Translations under genes and position numbers: made by a program
Notes under the pieces: generated by a model
Database searches by the model: none
What the model saw: only the letters and a program-made list of their open reading frames with translations
What the model was told of the DNA's origin: nothing
Origin: Silurus meridionalis
Taxonomy: Eukaryota > Chordata > Actinopteri > Siluriformes > Siluridae
Assembly (NCBI RefSeq): GCF_014805685.1
Contig: NC_060885.1
Location: 24,809,632 to 24,873,631 of the forward strand
DNA: 64,000 bases
Reading direction: 5' to 3'
Part shown: positions 23,160 to 35,109 of the stretch, piece after piece
Layout: each line of letters begins with the position of its first letter
Numbering within the stretch: the first letter of the stretch is position 1

Positions 23160-23563
23160 GAGACACACACACACACACACACTCACACACACTCACTCTC
23201 TGTCCAATGGAATCAAGAGCGTCGGAGTAAAAGCGTTTGGACCTGTACAAATCAGAGCAAAGTAAACAGACCAGACCTGGTGCCTGTCTCTGCTGCACCT
23301 TCACGAGGAAAGGACAAGTGAAGAGGACGCACAGACAACCTGGAGTTATCACTCTTTTTTCCCCTCCTGTGACATTTTGGATTTACTTGTCTGTTTTTGC
23401 AAGACATGACCTGTAAAAGAAGATAAAACGATTTTTTGTCTTAGTGCATCAACGCATTACATAAATAATTCACATCTTCAACTTGTGTTAGTTTGAGTTT
23501 ACATGACTCGTTGAACGAGCAGACCCGTGGACGTGTAACATCTCGTTGAAGATCTTTACCACC
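23160..23563 (+). other. dld: dld 5' untranslated leader with three short upstream frames
   Basis: Between the presumed start and the dld ATG lie CA repeats and three small upstream open frames: 23207-23230 (7 codons), 23406-23426 (6 codons) and 23503-23514 (3 codons). All end before the main start, so re-initiation could tune translation. The main start has a strong context (ACCACCATGG). Confidence 0.55.
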
Positions 23564-26421
23564 ATGGGGCGACTTATGATAACTGCCATCCTTTGTGCCA
23601 TTCTAAGCCAGGTAATGAAGAATGGGTCTCTGGCCTTTGGTCAAGCTGAGCCGAACTGATTTTTCTAAACTTGTATTTTTGCTGATTAATTGCATGTGTA
23701 TATATTTTTTTCTTCTCAGGTTTTATGCTCGGGGGTTTTTGAGTTGAAGTTGCAAGAGTTTCTCAATAAGAAAGGAATAACGGCCAACACGAACTGCTGT
23801 AAAGAAGAACCCGGGTCAGCAATTCATCAGTGCGAATGCAAAACCTTTTTTAGGATTTGCCTCAAGCATTACCAAGCGAATGTGTCCCCGGAGCCTCCGT
23901 GCACATACGGCGGAATTACTACTCCCGTTCTCGGATCAAACTCGTTCCAAGTTCCTGAGAGTGTTTCAGACAACACCTTCACCAACCCAGTCCGCTTCCA
24001 GTTTGGATTCACGTGGCCGGTGAGTAGATGCAGATTTTTTTTACTGCTGATGTTTTTGTGCATGTTTAATAGCGCTAATGTGACTAAAGCATCATTGGTG
24101 TGTTCGTGTGAAGGAAATTCATTGGTTCATTTACAACACTTACACTGCTGAAGGCATGAAAATGTCAGGTCCTATAGGGATGCTAAATTATTGTCAACTC
24201 AGCGTGAAATTCCGAAAGCTTTCATTTGCCTGCGCTGAAGGAAGTGTGAACTTGGGGGTAACAGAGAGTGAACTCGAGAATTATCACACCTCCGTTTATC
24301 CTCCGCTTCCGTTAAACACACCAAGATTCCGACTGCGAGTGTGTGTCCTGTTCCAGCAGCGTATACGAGCCATTCTTTACATCTAACGTGATTTTTTTTC
24401 TCACCTTACAGGGCACGTTTTCACTGATTATTGAGGCATTTCATACAGAGTCTACTGAAGATCTAGCAACAGGTAAGATAAAAAAAAAAAAATACTGTTC
24501 TTATAATTTGTTTGGAAAAAAACGATCTGATAGATCATTTTCTGTTAAAGAAAACCCAGAACGTCTGATCAGTCGTGTGACCACCCAGAGGCACTTGACG
24601 GTCGGTGAAGAATGGTCCCAAGATCTACAAGTGGCTGGAAGGACAGAGCTGAAGTACTCGTACAGATTTGTGTGTGATGAGCATTACTACGGAGAGGGCT
24701 GCTCGGTCTTCTGTCGTCCGCGGGACGACGCCTTCGGCCACTTCACGTGCGGAGAGCGCGGAGAAATCATCTGCAACTCCGGGTGGAAAGGCCACTACTG
24801 CACTGAGTGTAAGTCGTTTTACGAGCTATCATTTTAGAAGATTGATTTATTCATTGTCTCTGAGGGCAATGCATGCTGTAGTGATTAATAATAGATCGTG
24901 TACAGTGATGTGCCTCTGTGCGGAAGTGCTCCGAGCAGCACGCACAGTCATTCAAAACAGAGCCGTTAGCTAAATAATGGCACGCGTGCCATGGACTAAC
25001 GTCGTCCCCTGATTGGATGCTTAGCAGTGGGCTCGCCGCTGATTGGCTGAATGGGGTCCTGTATTGTTAGAAGCGGGCAGCTGCTGAGTGAGAGAAGACA
25101 ATACAGCAGCTGTCCTGCACTAGCAGCGTGTCCACCAGCTGTCCACCCTTATCTCTGCGACATTATGTGGAGGGGGCTGTATGAACAAAGTGAAAAAAGG
25201 GAACTTCTGACCCACCGGTAGAAGAAAAGAAGGCTTTTGTTTGTAAATCTTTTGTAGGAGTGTGAGTGTGTTAAGCAGGCTCTTTTTCCCAGGGTGATGA
25301 CAGGAGCATGTTTTTTCTTCTAGACACCTACTCATGGGGCAACTAGCCCAGAGCAGAATGAATGACTGATTTTGTTTGGGAAATTGTTGGCAAATGCGCC
25401 TAAATGAAGAGTTCAAGCTTCAAAGATTTTATAATTTGCCAAAATTAATGTATACATTTCCTTCTCTATGTAGCAATCTGTCTACCGGGATGCGACGAGG
25501 AGCATGGATTTTGTGACAAACCTGGGGAATGCAAGTAAGCATACTAGTTTTTAGCATTAAAAATAGAGAACTGTTTAGTTATACAAGAGGATGGATTCTA
25601 ATCTGTGTTGCTTTAGATGCCGGGTCGGCTTCAGTGGAAAATACTGTGACGACTGTATCCGCTATCCGGGTTGCTTACATGGGACCTGCCAACAACCATG
25701 GCAGTGCAACTGTCAAGAAGGATGGGGTGGCCTCTTCTGCAACCAAGGTTAATCTTGTTTAAAAGTCTTTCCATCACTGCATTTATGCATCACCAATGTG
25801 ACACACCTGGGGCCTTTTGCAGAGTTGAACTGGAGGAGTAAAACTTTTTTTGTTGTGTTTCAGATCTTAATTACTGCACACACCACAAACCATGCCAGAA
25901 TGGAGCCACTTGCACTAATACCGGTCAAGGCAGCTACACATGCACCTGTAAGCCTGGTTTTACAGGGGCAAGCTGTGAGATTGAGGTTAATGAGTGCTCT
26001 GGAAGCCCCTGCAGAAATGGAGGAAGCTGCACTGTAAGTAATTTTGTGTTGATAGGTTAACTTTTAACCAAAAAGTCAATTTAACACCTATCCACTGAGA
26101 TTTTCAAACCTTGAACCCCATTTTTCTTAATTTCTTTTCTCATAATTCCCTTAATTCTCCCAATTTCACAGGATCTTGAGAACACATATAGCTGCACCTG
26201 TCCTCCTGGTTTCTATGGAAGAAACTGTGAACTAAGTGCTATGACATGTGCTGATGGACCCTGTTTCAACGGTGGACGGTGTGCTGACAATCCTGATGGA
26301 GGATACTTCTGTCAGTGTCCCATGGGCTACGCCGGCTTTAATTGTGAAAAGAAGATTGATCATTGCAGCTCAAATCCATGCTCAAATGGTAAACTAATAC
26401 TAAATGTGATTTTAAATTATA

Positions 26422-26498
<77 letters not shown>

Positions 26499-27686
26499 TT
26501 TTGGAACATTTAATCCGATTATCTAATATCTGCTATTTCATATTTTTTAAGGTGCCCAATGTCTCGATCTTGTGGACTCCTATCTCTGCCAATGTCCAGA
26601 GGGTTACACAGGCACCAACTGTGATGACAGTACTGATGAATGTGCTGGCTACCCGTGTCAGAATGGAGGAACATGCCATGATGGAGTCAACGATTACACC
26701 TGTACTTGCCCACCTGGATACATTGGCAAGAACTGCAGTCTGCCGGTCAATAAGTGTGCACATAACCCTTGCCACAATGGAGCTACTTGTCATGAAAGGG
26801 ATAATCGCTATGTGTGTGCCTGCGTTCCTGGGTATGGAGGACGTAATTGCCAATTCTTGCTGCCTGAAAACACTCAAGGACAGCCGGTTGTAGAGGGAGC
26901 CGATAAAAGGTACTCTGAAGACGAGGAGGACAACTTATTTCCATGGACAGCAGTCTGTGCTGGGATTATTTTGGTGCTTTTGCTCCTGCTTGGGTGCGCA
27001 ATTTTGATTGTGTACATCCGCATAAAACTGCAGCAGAGAAGCCAGCAAGCTGATACTCACAATGAAAGTGAAACCATGAACAACTTGACCAACAACCGCA
27101 GTCGAGAGAAGGACCTGACCGTAAGCATTATTGGCACAACGCAGGTAAAGAATACCAACAAGAAGGTGGACTTTCAGAGTGACGCCACAGGTGTTGAAAA
27201 GAAGGGGTACAAGTCTCGCTATTCATTAGTGGATTACAATCTTGTTCATGAGCACAACCAGGAGGACTTTGGAAAAGAAGACTTGGAGAAAAACGATGTG
27301 AAATGCGATGCTCTTGAATCAGACTCTGAAGAAAAACACAGAAAACATTTAAAAAGGTGAATAATCCTGAAATATATATATATAATTGTGATTAACTGTA
27401 TTCTCTCTGTTTTTGGGTTTTTTTGTAATATCCGTAACATTTTATTTTTATTTTTGAATTTTAGTGAGACATCAGAGAAAAGTTCTGAAGCTGCCTGCAA
27501 AGACACAAAGTACCAGTCTGTCTTTGTAATATCAGATGAAAAGGATGAATGTATTATTGCAACTGAGGTGAGTTTATTTCTAAGAAACCCACATACCACC
27601 TACAAATATGTAAGTCGGGTCTTGTATTGCATCTTGCAACTAAAAGAAAACTAATTTCTTTATTTTTAACTGTTTTGCAGGTATAA
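23564..27686 (+). CDS. dld: DeltaD Notch ligand, eleven coding exons
   Basis: Coding exons with GT-AG borders and matching phases: 23564-23611, 23720-24019, 24412-24472, 24551-24808, 25474-25534, 25617-25747, 25864-26033, 26172-26388, 26552-27356, 27465-27567 and 27681-27686. The protein is 719 residues. It is a type I membrane ligand that activates Notch on neighbouring cells (lateral inhibition in neurogenesis, segmentation clock). The signal peptide starts [16 protein letters not shown]. The N-terminal MNNL/C2-like region ([16 protein letters not shown]) spans exons 2-3. The DSL domain (about 178-222, [19 protein letters not shown]) is in exon 4. Eight EGF-like repeats run from about 223 to 515, and a single membrane span at about 538-563 ([20 protein letters not shown]). 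The cytoplasmic tail ends IIATEV, a PDZ-binding C-terminus encoded across the last three exons, the last adding only Val and stop. Length and tail match zebrafish DeltaD, from memory, better than DeltaA. The gene is divergent from fam120b, the usual DLL1-FAM120B pairing. No frame break seen. Confidence 0.95.
25012..25141 (+). promoter_or_regulatory. dld: Candidate intronic enhancer in dld intron 4
   Basis: Three identical CAGCTG E-boxes lie at 25078-25083, 25107-25112 and 25136-25141, exactly 29 bases apart. Near them are ATTGTT (25063-25068) and ACAAT (25098-25102), which are SOX-type sites, and two CCAAT boxes in reverse (25012-25016, 25042-25046). Proneural bHLH proteins bind CAGCTG and activate delta genes. 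The enhancer role is inferred. Confidence 0.4.
26428..26492. repeat. (TA)n microsatellite in dld intron 8
   Basis: Pure TA repeat that ends about 60 bases before exon 9. Confidence 0.95.
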
Positions 27687-28395
27687 TTCCACAATAGAGC
27701 TGTAGCTCGTTTTGCTCTACAGGAGGTTTTACTCCAGTATATGCTGCTCAAACCAGAGGGAAGGTTTCCTTCATGTGACTGCTGCTGTGGGTCTTATGTT
27801 AATGGTGAAGTTCAGAATGAGCTGGTTCTCAACTGAAATAAGCACAGTGACTGCAGAAAAAGGATGTTGAGCCATACTGGCTCGCACTCTCAAAGTTTAT
27901 TTTCCCAGGAATGTGTCAGTTGGACTTGTTGCATTTCCTGTAGGGATTTCTTTTTACCTCATTGCACTATGGAGGGTTTCTTAAAAATGTATTTAACATT
28001 CATAATTACTGCATATAAGTATGCACTGACTGCAGTGTCTATCTCAGACCCGTTACACAGGTCAGGAGAGGAAAAACACCGCCATCAAAACTGCTCAGTT
28101 ACCATGATTTTTTAAGCTGTAACTTTTTTTGTTTTATTATTTAAATGCTATTTGTGATTATTTCTTCTTTTGGGTTTTTTTTGTAAAGTTTACCCAAATA
28201 TAATTTAATCTTTTTTTCTCATTTTGCAAATTTGTATATTGTATATAAGGCACTTTGGGTCATAGTGACTGTTTTCCAACAGTAATGTATTTAATTGTGT
28301 TTGTTAAAACTTACGGGAATTGTTTTATAAGTGTTGTTAATGAAGAAAATCACCTTAATATTTTTCCAAATAAATCCTGTATGAAATATTTCCAA
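27687..28395 (+). other. dld: dld 3' untranslated region with poly(A) signal
   Basis: The AT-rich region runs to AATAAA at 28369-28374, with cleavage expected about 15-25 bases later. It holds a Pumilio-type element TGTATATA at 28240-28247 and several ATTTA-like motifs, which fit an unstable mRNA. No other coding signal is seen. Confidence 0.7.
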
Positions 28396-28559
28396 ATGAC
28401 AGTCTGGTGTGAATAATTATTTCTTTAGTAAATAATGGTTAAAAATTGAGATAATTATAAGAATTTTTATATATAATATCACTTTACAGCACGATTGATA
28501 TTCCAACTGATCTCACTGATTCTTGTCAATTAATTTTTAAATCTATAATTGAAACTTGG

Positions 28560-28830
28560 TTCCAAAGCCCATTTGCACAAAACAAACACTATTTGGCAAA
28601 TCCTGACCTACACAAAGCCCTGACCTCAATCTAAAGAACGTCTTTAGGGTGATTTTGTATGCAAACTTCGCCCTAGTTTTCCTTACTCGACATCAGCTCA
28701 TGACCTCACTAAGATTCTTCTGGCTAAACGAGCAAATCCCACAGTCATGTTTCAGAATAAAGTTATCATAACACTAAAGGGGGACTAAATCTGAAATGGG
28801 ATGTTAAACAGTCAAATACAGGTGTGATGT
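28560..28830 (+). mobile_element. Decayed DNA transposon (transposase C-terminal remnant)
   Basis: Translated with allowances for shifts, the region keeps pieces such as TLKGGLNLKWDVKQSNTGVM and MFQNKV, and the DNA starts like '...CTGACCTCAATC...'. This matches a widespread fish repeat derived from a Tc1-like transposase 3' end. It has many stops and shifts. Confidence 0.5.
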
Positions 28831-29309
28831 CAGAACACAAAAATTTGAAAACAGTCCAGTGTTGATTCATACAAATAATAATTAAAGTGTTATGATAACC
28901 TAGATGTGGATTTTCTGCCTGATTTTCTGAGTACTCTTGATTTCGTACACAATTCTCTTGAAGCTGTTTAATTTACTAATAGACAATTATAGGACAGAAC
29001 ATTATATTATTCTTAACAGGATTTACACAGAAATAAAATGACTGACAGAAAAGTCAGTTAAAATAGTAATTAAGTAATAGCTAAATACAGTTTACCAAGG
29101 TCTTCAGTTTAACTCATCAAACAACTGAAAAGTTAATATGCACTCTTTTATAAGGATATAATTAAATATTATGAGAACATGAACTGATAACTTAGCAGAC
29201 AGATGTTCCAAAAAACCAGAAGGTAATGTTATTTTATAGCAGATCATGCATAAAGTACAGATAGTGTATATTACATTGTTGAAATGAAAAGGCATTACAT
29301 AATTTTTCT

Positions 29310-29313
<4 letters not shown>

Positions 29314-29363
<50 letters not shown>
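29314..29363. repeat. (CA)n microsatellite
   Basis: Pure CA repeat. Confidence 0.95.
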
Positions 29364-29367
<4 letters not shown>

Positions 29368-29369
29368 TA

Positions 29370-29620
29370 AAAACAATGTAGAGCTACATCACACAACATA
29401 GAGCTACATACAGAACACAGAGCTAAGGACTAAAGTATGTTGTCCTAGCCACATAAAGTGCATCATGTGCAACCCAGTGCAAACAGCACAAGACAAAAAA
29501 CAGTGCAAAAAGACAATACAAGACAGTCTAAGTAAGATACACAAAAACACAATATTCCGCTGCCAGTAAACCTACTATGTTATACAGTATATTGTGCAAA
29601 AGAGAACTTATAAAAACATA
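29370..29620. repeat. Dispersed repeat, probably LINE 3' untranslated remnant
   Basis: Low-complexity A-rich text with repeated ACATAGAGCTACAT and AGTGCAAAAAGACAATACAA motifs of the kind seen next to fish LINE ends. Family not resolved. Confidence 0.35.
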
Positions 29621-32580
29621 CTTATTTGAAAGTGGTGGCTTGCTTGTAGTGGCTAAATGTTAAATCTTCTTTATTTACAACAATGTACATTCTAAATTGG
29701 TTTTATAATTTTGAGTGACTGGTATTTAGATGAATATAAACCAGTTCTCTATTGGTTTTGGTCAAGATGTTACACATTTGTGGGGCAGGATATTCTTTTT
29801 CCAACTTAGTTTTGTATCAATCTTATTGCACCTAGTGAGCAAAAATGAGAATCTGATAAAAAACAATCACTAACAGAGTCCAATTGTGGTATTGTCTGCT
29901 CTGTCCTCACAATAGAAATGTTTTGTTTACATGTGGCAGGAGGCAGCACAGTTAATGATATGCATTCTGTGCTCATGTTTGCAGTTTGCACACTGTCACA
30001 ATAGTGACAGAAACTGAACTGAATACAACTGGATTTAATTTTTTCAATCAATTTGAGGACAACAACCTTTTAAATATATTCTTTCTAATCCTAGTCTTGA
30101 TTCTATTCCAGACCAGAATTTATGTAATTAGTTTACACTGTTTACACAAGTTTACACTGTTATCTAGCTAGCTATATAGTATAACTACCTACTTTTATGT
30201 CTTTCAACTGCAAACATCTGCAAAAAGAAACCATACTAATTACACCAGTTGCCTAGAAAATTCTACATTTGTTACATTTGAATAAAGCCATGATCTGGAA
30301 AAGAACACATATTTATATAACATTTTGACAAATGAGGCAACTTATAGTGAGATAGCACTGTTATATCAGTGATGTTCATTTGTGTGTGGCTTTTCATTTG
30401 TGCTGGCTTTAAACAACTTTCTGTTCTCTCATTGAATAATTGTGCACATAGTTTGTTCAAGTTTATACAAATCTTGTTGCCTTTCAACTACCCAGTAAGA
30501 GTTGCTCTAAAATCACAAGATAGTAGGCTATAACGAGTGTAAATTCTAACTTAGTTTGATGTTATGTTGTTATTTATTCTATGAACTGCTCATTTCAACT
30601 GCCTATGACACTAAATTAGAAAGAAAAGAGGATTGTGAAGCATCTTGCTTTAATGCTTTAACATTTGTGGGGGAGACTGCAGATGAAACAGTGACTTGTG
30701 ACTTCAGAAGTGTGACTCACAGGAGCTAAAGATGAACAGATGTGAAGCATTCCTTCAAAGTCTTAAATGCCTGAATGGCAGATTGAGACCAGGGAAGTTT
30801 TGTGAGGTCTTCCCTTAGGGAGTAAAGCAAAAGAGAGGGTAAAGGGTGGTCCACTTCCACACTGAACTAATGACCTAGGCTACTACTGCATTTGACTCAA
30901 GGTTGCAAACTGTAATTCTTCACCTCCAATGAAAAAAGGCAAGGAAAATAAATTCCTTGAAATTCCTACTTGGAATTGGGATAGTCTTCTTGACTATAGG
31001 CTCATTCTCTGTTTATGGAATGATGTCCAATAAACATGGCAGGAAACATTACAAAGCATTACAAATAAACATACAATGAACTACAGAAGAACATAGCTTT
31101 TAATATAGAATAAAAGTATCTCAAACTATATCCAGACATATCCATTTGTTAGATTGAATGCAATGCAATACTTTTGATTGTTTGAGGAGGAAAATATGCA
31201 TGATATAATAAGGTCATAATGCTTAGATAAAAAATATGCTACAGAACTTAAATATTATGCATGCTTACTAAAATATGATTGATAATAAGATTACTGATGA
31301 AAACCTGAAAAACAAAAAGGGCAATTTGAACCCAATATGACCACTGACCACTAAAAACGACTGGTGTGGTCTTTTGCCCATCTGAAACACATACTTACAC
31401 AAATAACACTGTAGGCATTGCAAACATTTAGTTTTGTGAATTGAGGCAGCTTCTACTTTGGCAGCTTTAACCCTATAATGTTAATAACTTAAGTTAATAA
31501 AACTCGTAGCTTTGACAGAAATTCAAATAAAATCTTTGCTAGAACAGTTAAATACTCCAACTCCAAACTGACAAAAGAAATTTGTTGTATCAATAAATTA
31601 TTTCCTATTACATAGCCCTAAATTTTAATTGCTGTTAAAATAACCACAATATGATTAAAGTAGATATAGTGTGATTTAATTAGATATGGTGCTCTAGTTG
31701 GCTTCATTGTTCTACAGTCATTTTGATCTCTAGATTATTTGAATGCTAGATTATATTCTTGAAAGCTTGTCCATTCACTAATGTTTTTCTTGAAGTAAAT
31801 ACATTTTTACATAAATAAACCTTTTATTATTCTTAGCTATTATTCTCAATTTATGTTTAAAACATGCACAGGATATTTTCGTATATTAGACCTCAATGCT
31901 GCTTTCAAACTATTAAACTACTCATTCCATGTGTTACCCATTACCTTTTTGAGATCCTTCTCTTTCAAGATCTTTCCTCCTTGTTTGCAATGGCCTTAAT
32001 TGGTCCATTTTCGCCATTTTTGTCTCTTATTGCTATAAATGTTTTATATAATTTGGAAACACATTTTACTGGCTTGTTAGTGAGATCTTGATAACTTTTT
32101 TGCAATCTTTGGCACAACAAGAATATAAGATCAGTTGAAAACAATTGTCTTTCTTCAGGTAATAGCCATTTTCTTTATCGTTTTCTACCATTCCCAGACG
32201 TGGAAATGTTGTGTATGCCTTCGTTTCATCATGGCTATATTATTGTGATTTACAGTTCACCTGTGTATGTCACTCATCCCTGGTTTGCCTTAAGCTAATT
32301 TAGAATGTTGCAGAAAGGATGCTGACTGGCCAAAGTGGGATCATACATATTCTGCACCGACCTCGATTAATAGGTTCTCTGTTTTGCAGTTGATTTTAAG
32401 TTTTACTTTTTTTTTGTAGCTACTTGCAAAGTTTTATTTTAATGTTATTATCCTACACTTGTGTTCTTCACAAAAACAGCTGCAATAGCTTGGCCACAGT
32501 CTCAATGTTCTACTGTTCTCTAACCTTCATTGAAATGTAAAAGAAAAAAAATTCCAACATAATACAATTAAAACACCACA
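29621..32580. other. AT-rich intergenic DNA, nothing recognised
   Basis: No exon, RNA gene or clear repeat boundary was found on either strand. Short open frames here lack any family motif. Confidence 0.5.
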
Positions 32581-32619
32581 TAAAGAAAATTTGAGTGAAT
32601 TTCAAGTCATGCAAAAAAT

Positions 32620-32860
32620 ATCTTGACTGGAGCCCCAGGTCCAGCTAATAAGAAGCACCTACATAACTTGATGCTGCTACCACCATGCTTCACCATGGGT
32701 ATGGTGTTTTTCAGATGATAAGGTGTTTTGTCATTGTTTCAAACTTATGTTTTAGAAGTATGCCTAAAAAGTTTAAAATATTTTGTGCCAAATGCTTAGG
32801 CAAATTGTAGGCAAGCTTAGATATTTTTTTGTATGTGGGAAAGGGCATGCATTATCGACT
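32620..32860 (-). mobile_element. Decayed Tc1-like transposase fragment
   Basis: The motif ATGCTGCTACCACCATGCTT and the following CACCATGGGTATGGTGTTTT are the antisense of a well-conserved part of fish Tc1 transposases. No open frame remains. Confidence 0.5.
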
Positions 32861-32986
32861 CTACCACATATAACAAATATGTAAAAAAAATATGTCAATG
32901 TGTGCTAGAAGGATTTGCAGAGAAAGATTTCAATGTATACATTTGCAATGTATAAAAGACTTCCATACATATTCCCATACATATAC

Positions 32987-33185
32987 AGTGCATTATACAA
33001 AGTATTTACAGCACTTCATTTTTTCCACATTTTGTTATGTTTTGTTATGCTTATACCAAAATTCATTAAAATCATTATTTTTCTAAAAATTCTACAAACA
33101 ATACCCTATAATGACTGAAAGAAGTGTGTTTGAAATCTTTGAAAATTTTTCTACAAATAAAAAAGGAAAAAATCACATACATAAT
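32987..33185. mobile_element. Single Tc1-like terminal repeat remnant
   Basis: TTTTTCCACATTTTGTTATG, then AACAATACCCTATAATGACT and TTTGAAATCTTTGAAAATTT parallel the terminal region of the Tc1-like remnant at 43340-44240. Only one end is kept. Confidence 0.55.
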
Positions 33186-33203
33186 GGATGCTGGCTGTTG
33201 GTC

Positions 33204-33204
<1 letters not shown>

Positions 33205-33270
<66 letters not shown>
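33205..33270. repeat. (TA)n microsatellite, left of a Tc1-like insertion
   Basis: Pure TA repeat. Together with the repeat at 34868-34934 it brackets the Tc1-like element. Confidence 0.95.
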
Positions 33271-33279
<9 letters not shown>

Positions 33280-33280
<1 letters not shown>

Positions 33281-34865
33281 ACTGGCGATCAAAATTAGAG
33301 AACAAGTTATAAACAACTGAACAATTCTGAAATAATGTCATCTTCACTGCTCAACAGTTGAGGGTGTTTTTGTCCTGTCTATACCATGCTACCAGAACAC
33401 CTTTTCTACAAGATAACTAAGGCATTTCCAAATAAAACATTATTTTGCAAAAAACACACTCATCAAAATTTAGAGAACACTTTCAGATACCTCCCATTTG
33501 GTGTAATCTGGTACCTGGTGCTAATTTCCTTGATTATCTGTCAACCCCTATTTAACTGGCAGCCTAACTTCCAGTTTCATTGACTCTGCAAGATGGTTGG
33601 CCGTTCTAAAGTGACTGAAAGCCTCCGGCAGCAGGTTGTCCAGATGAAGGCCAAAGGGATGACCCTATCAGCCATAGCAAGACAAGTTGGTCGTTCCAAA
33701 TCTGTGATTTCAAGAATATTGAATCTTTACAACATCACAAACTCATTCAAGTCCGCCAAGAAGGCTGGCCGTCCACGGAAGACAAATACAAGAGAGGACA
33801 GGATACTGCGGAGGATCTCAATGGGCAATCGTTTCCACACTGCAGCTGGAATTGCTCCCCAGTTCAGCGCTAAACTGGGTAAGGATCTGTCTCGTCATAC
33901 AGTGTCTCGATGTTTAAGAGCATTTGGACTGAAAGCCCACTCTGCAGTGACCAAACCTCTCATTAGCAGAAAGAATCAAAAGGCTAGACTAAGCTTTGCT
34001 GAGGAGCATGTTGTGTGGACAGAGGAAAACTGGTCCAAAGTTCACTTCAGTGATAAAAGCAAGTTTAATTTATTTGGGTCCGATGGGAAACATTATGTTC
34101 GGCGACAAACTGGAGAATGACTGAACCCAAAGTGTGTAAAGAAGTCAGTGAAAAGTGGAGGAGGAAGTGTCATGGTTTGGGGCAGGAGTTGGGCCTCTTA
34201 TACAGCTACATGGCAGATTGAATGCAAATGTTTATCAGAACCTTCTTCAACAACATATGGTTCCTTCCCTGCGTTCATCACCCAATCAGCCCGCAGTGTT
34301 CATGCAGGACAACGCTCCATGTCACACAGCAAAACGGGTAAAGCAATTCCTTGAAACTAAAAACATTGAAATAATGACATGGCCTGCCCAGAGTCCTGAT
34401 CTCAACCCAATAGAGAACCTCTGGAAAATCCTTGGTGACAAAGTTATGGCCAAGAAACCCACTACAGTCACCGAACTGTGGAGGAGACTGGAAGAAGAGT
34501 GGACCAAAATCACACCAGAGCAGTGTGAGAGACTAGTGCTGTCCTGTGGCCGCAGATGTGCTGAAGTCATTCAGAGCAGAGGCCTGTACAGTTCCTACTA
34601 ATTGCTGACTGTTGTAACATTCAGAAAATATTGTTGTAATCTTTTTCCATGCTACAGTCATTGTTGTTCTATAATTTTGATCAGTGTGTTTTCTGCAAAA
34701 TAATGTTTTTTTTTTGGAAATGCCTTAGTTATTTTGTCGAAAAGGTGTTCTGGTAGCATGGTATAGACAGGACAAAAACTCCTTCAACTGTTGAGCAGTG
34801 AAGATGACATTATTTCAGAATTGTTCAATTGTTTATAAATTGTTCTCAAATTTTGATTGCCAGTG
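33280..34865 (+). mobile_element. Nearly complete Tc1-like transposon
   Basis: Long inverted repeats of about 190 bp (left 33280-33470, right about 34675-34865) start CACTGGCGATCAAAATT and, inverted, CACTGGCAATCAAAATT. TA dinucleotides flank both ends (33278-33279, 34866-34867). The transposase frame lies between them but is broken. This is the best preserved DNA transposon in the window. Confidence 0.9.
33593..34601 (+). pseudogene. Tc1-like transposase, inactivated by a stop and a frameshift
   Basis: The first part (33593-34120, 175 codons) has the paired-like DNA-binding half with two helix-turn-helix units (MTLSAIARQVGRSKSVISRI; later GKDLSRHTVSRCLRAFGLK), a GRPRK hook and the start of the catalytic core (VHFSDKSKFNLFG, first Asp). 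An in-frame TGA at 34118-34120 ends it. The same frame goes on through GGGSVMVWG, then a shift near 34180 moves the rest to another frame (34155-34601). That part has VFMQDNAPCHTA (second Asp) and SPDLNPIENLW (Glu), so DD34E is recognisable. The residue after the first Asp is Lys (SDKSKF), where SDESKF is usual. Length is close to the usual 340 residues. Not functional as read. Confidence 0.9.

Positions 34866-34867
<2 letters not shown>

Positions 34868-34934
<67 letters not shown>
34868..34934. repeat. (TA)n microsatellite, right of the Tc1-like insertion
   Basis: TA repeat followed by a short AC tract. Confidence 0.95.
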
Positions 34935-34946
<12 letters not shown>

Positions 34947-34950
34947 GTTA

Positions 34951-34987
34951 GTTGTCCAGATGAAGGCCAAAGGGATGACCCTATCAG
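34951..34987 (+). repeat. Stray 37-bp copy of transposase coding sequence
   Basis: These 37 bases are identical to 33635-33671 inside the neighbouring transposase frame. They lie outside the element's right end and beyond the TA/AC repeat. Confidence 0.85.
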
Positions 34988-35109
34988 GTTGCATCTCAAA
35001 ACTTACCTTATACTGAGAAGCCTTTAATAATCAAAAGAACAGACCTTTTCGTTGGTGTGAAGGCTTGCTCATCAGGAACAAATAAGAAAAGAACATCTTA
35101 TTCATTTTT

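Noticed and set aside
26533..26877. 114-codon antisense frame inside dld exon 9
   Set aside because: It is the reverse strand of EGF-coding sequence, a shadow of the real exon.
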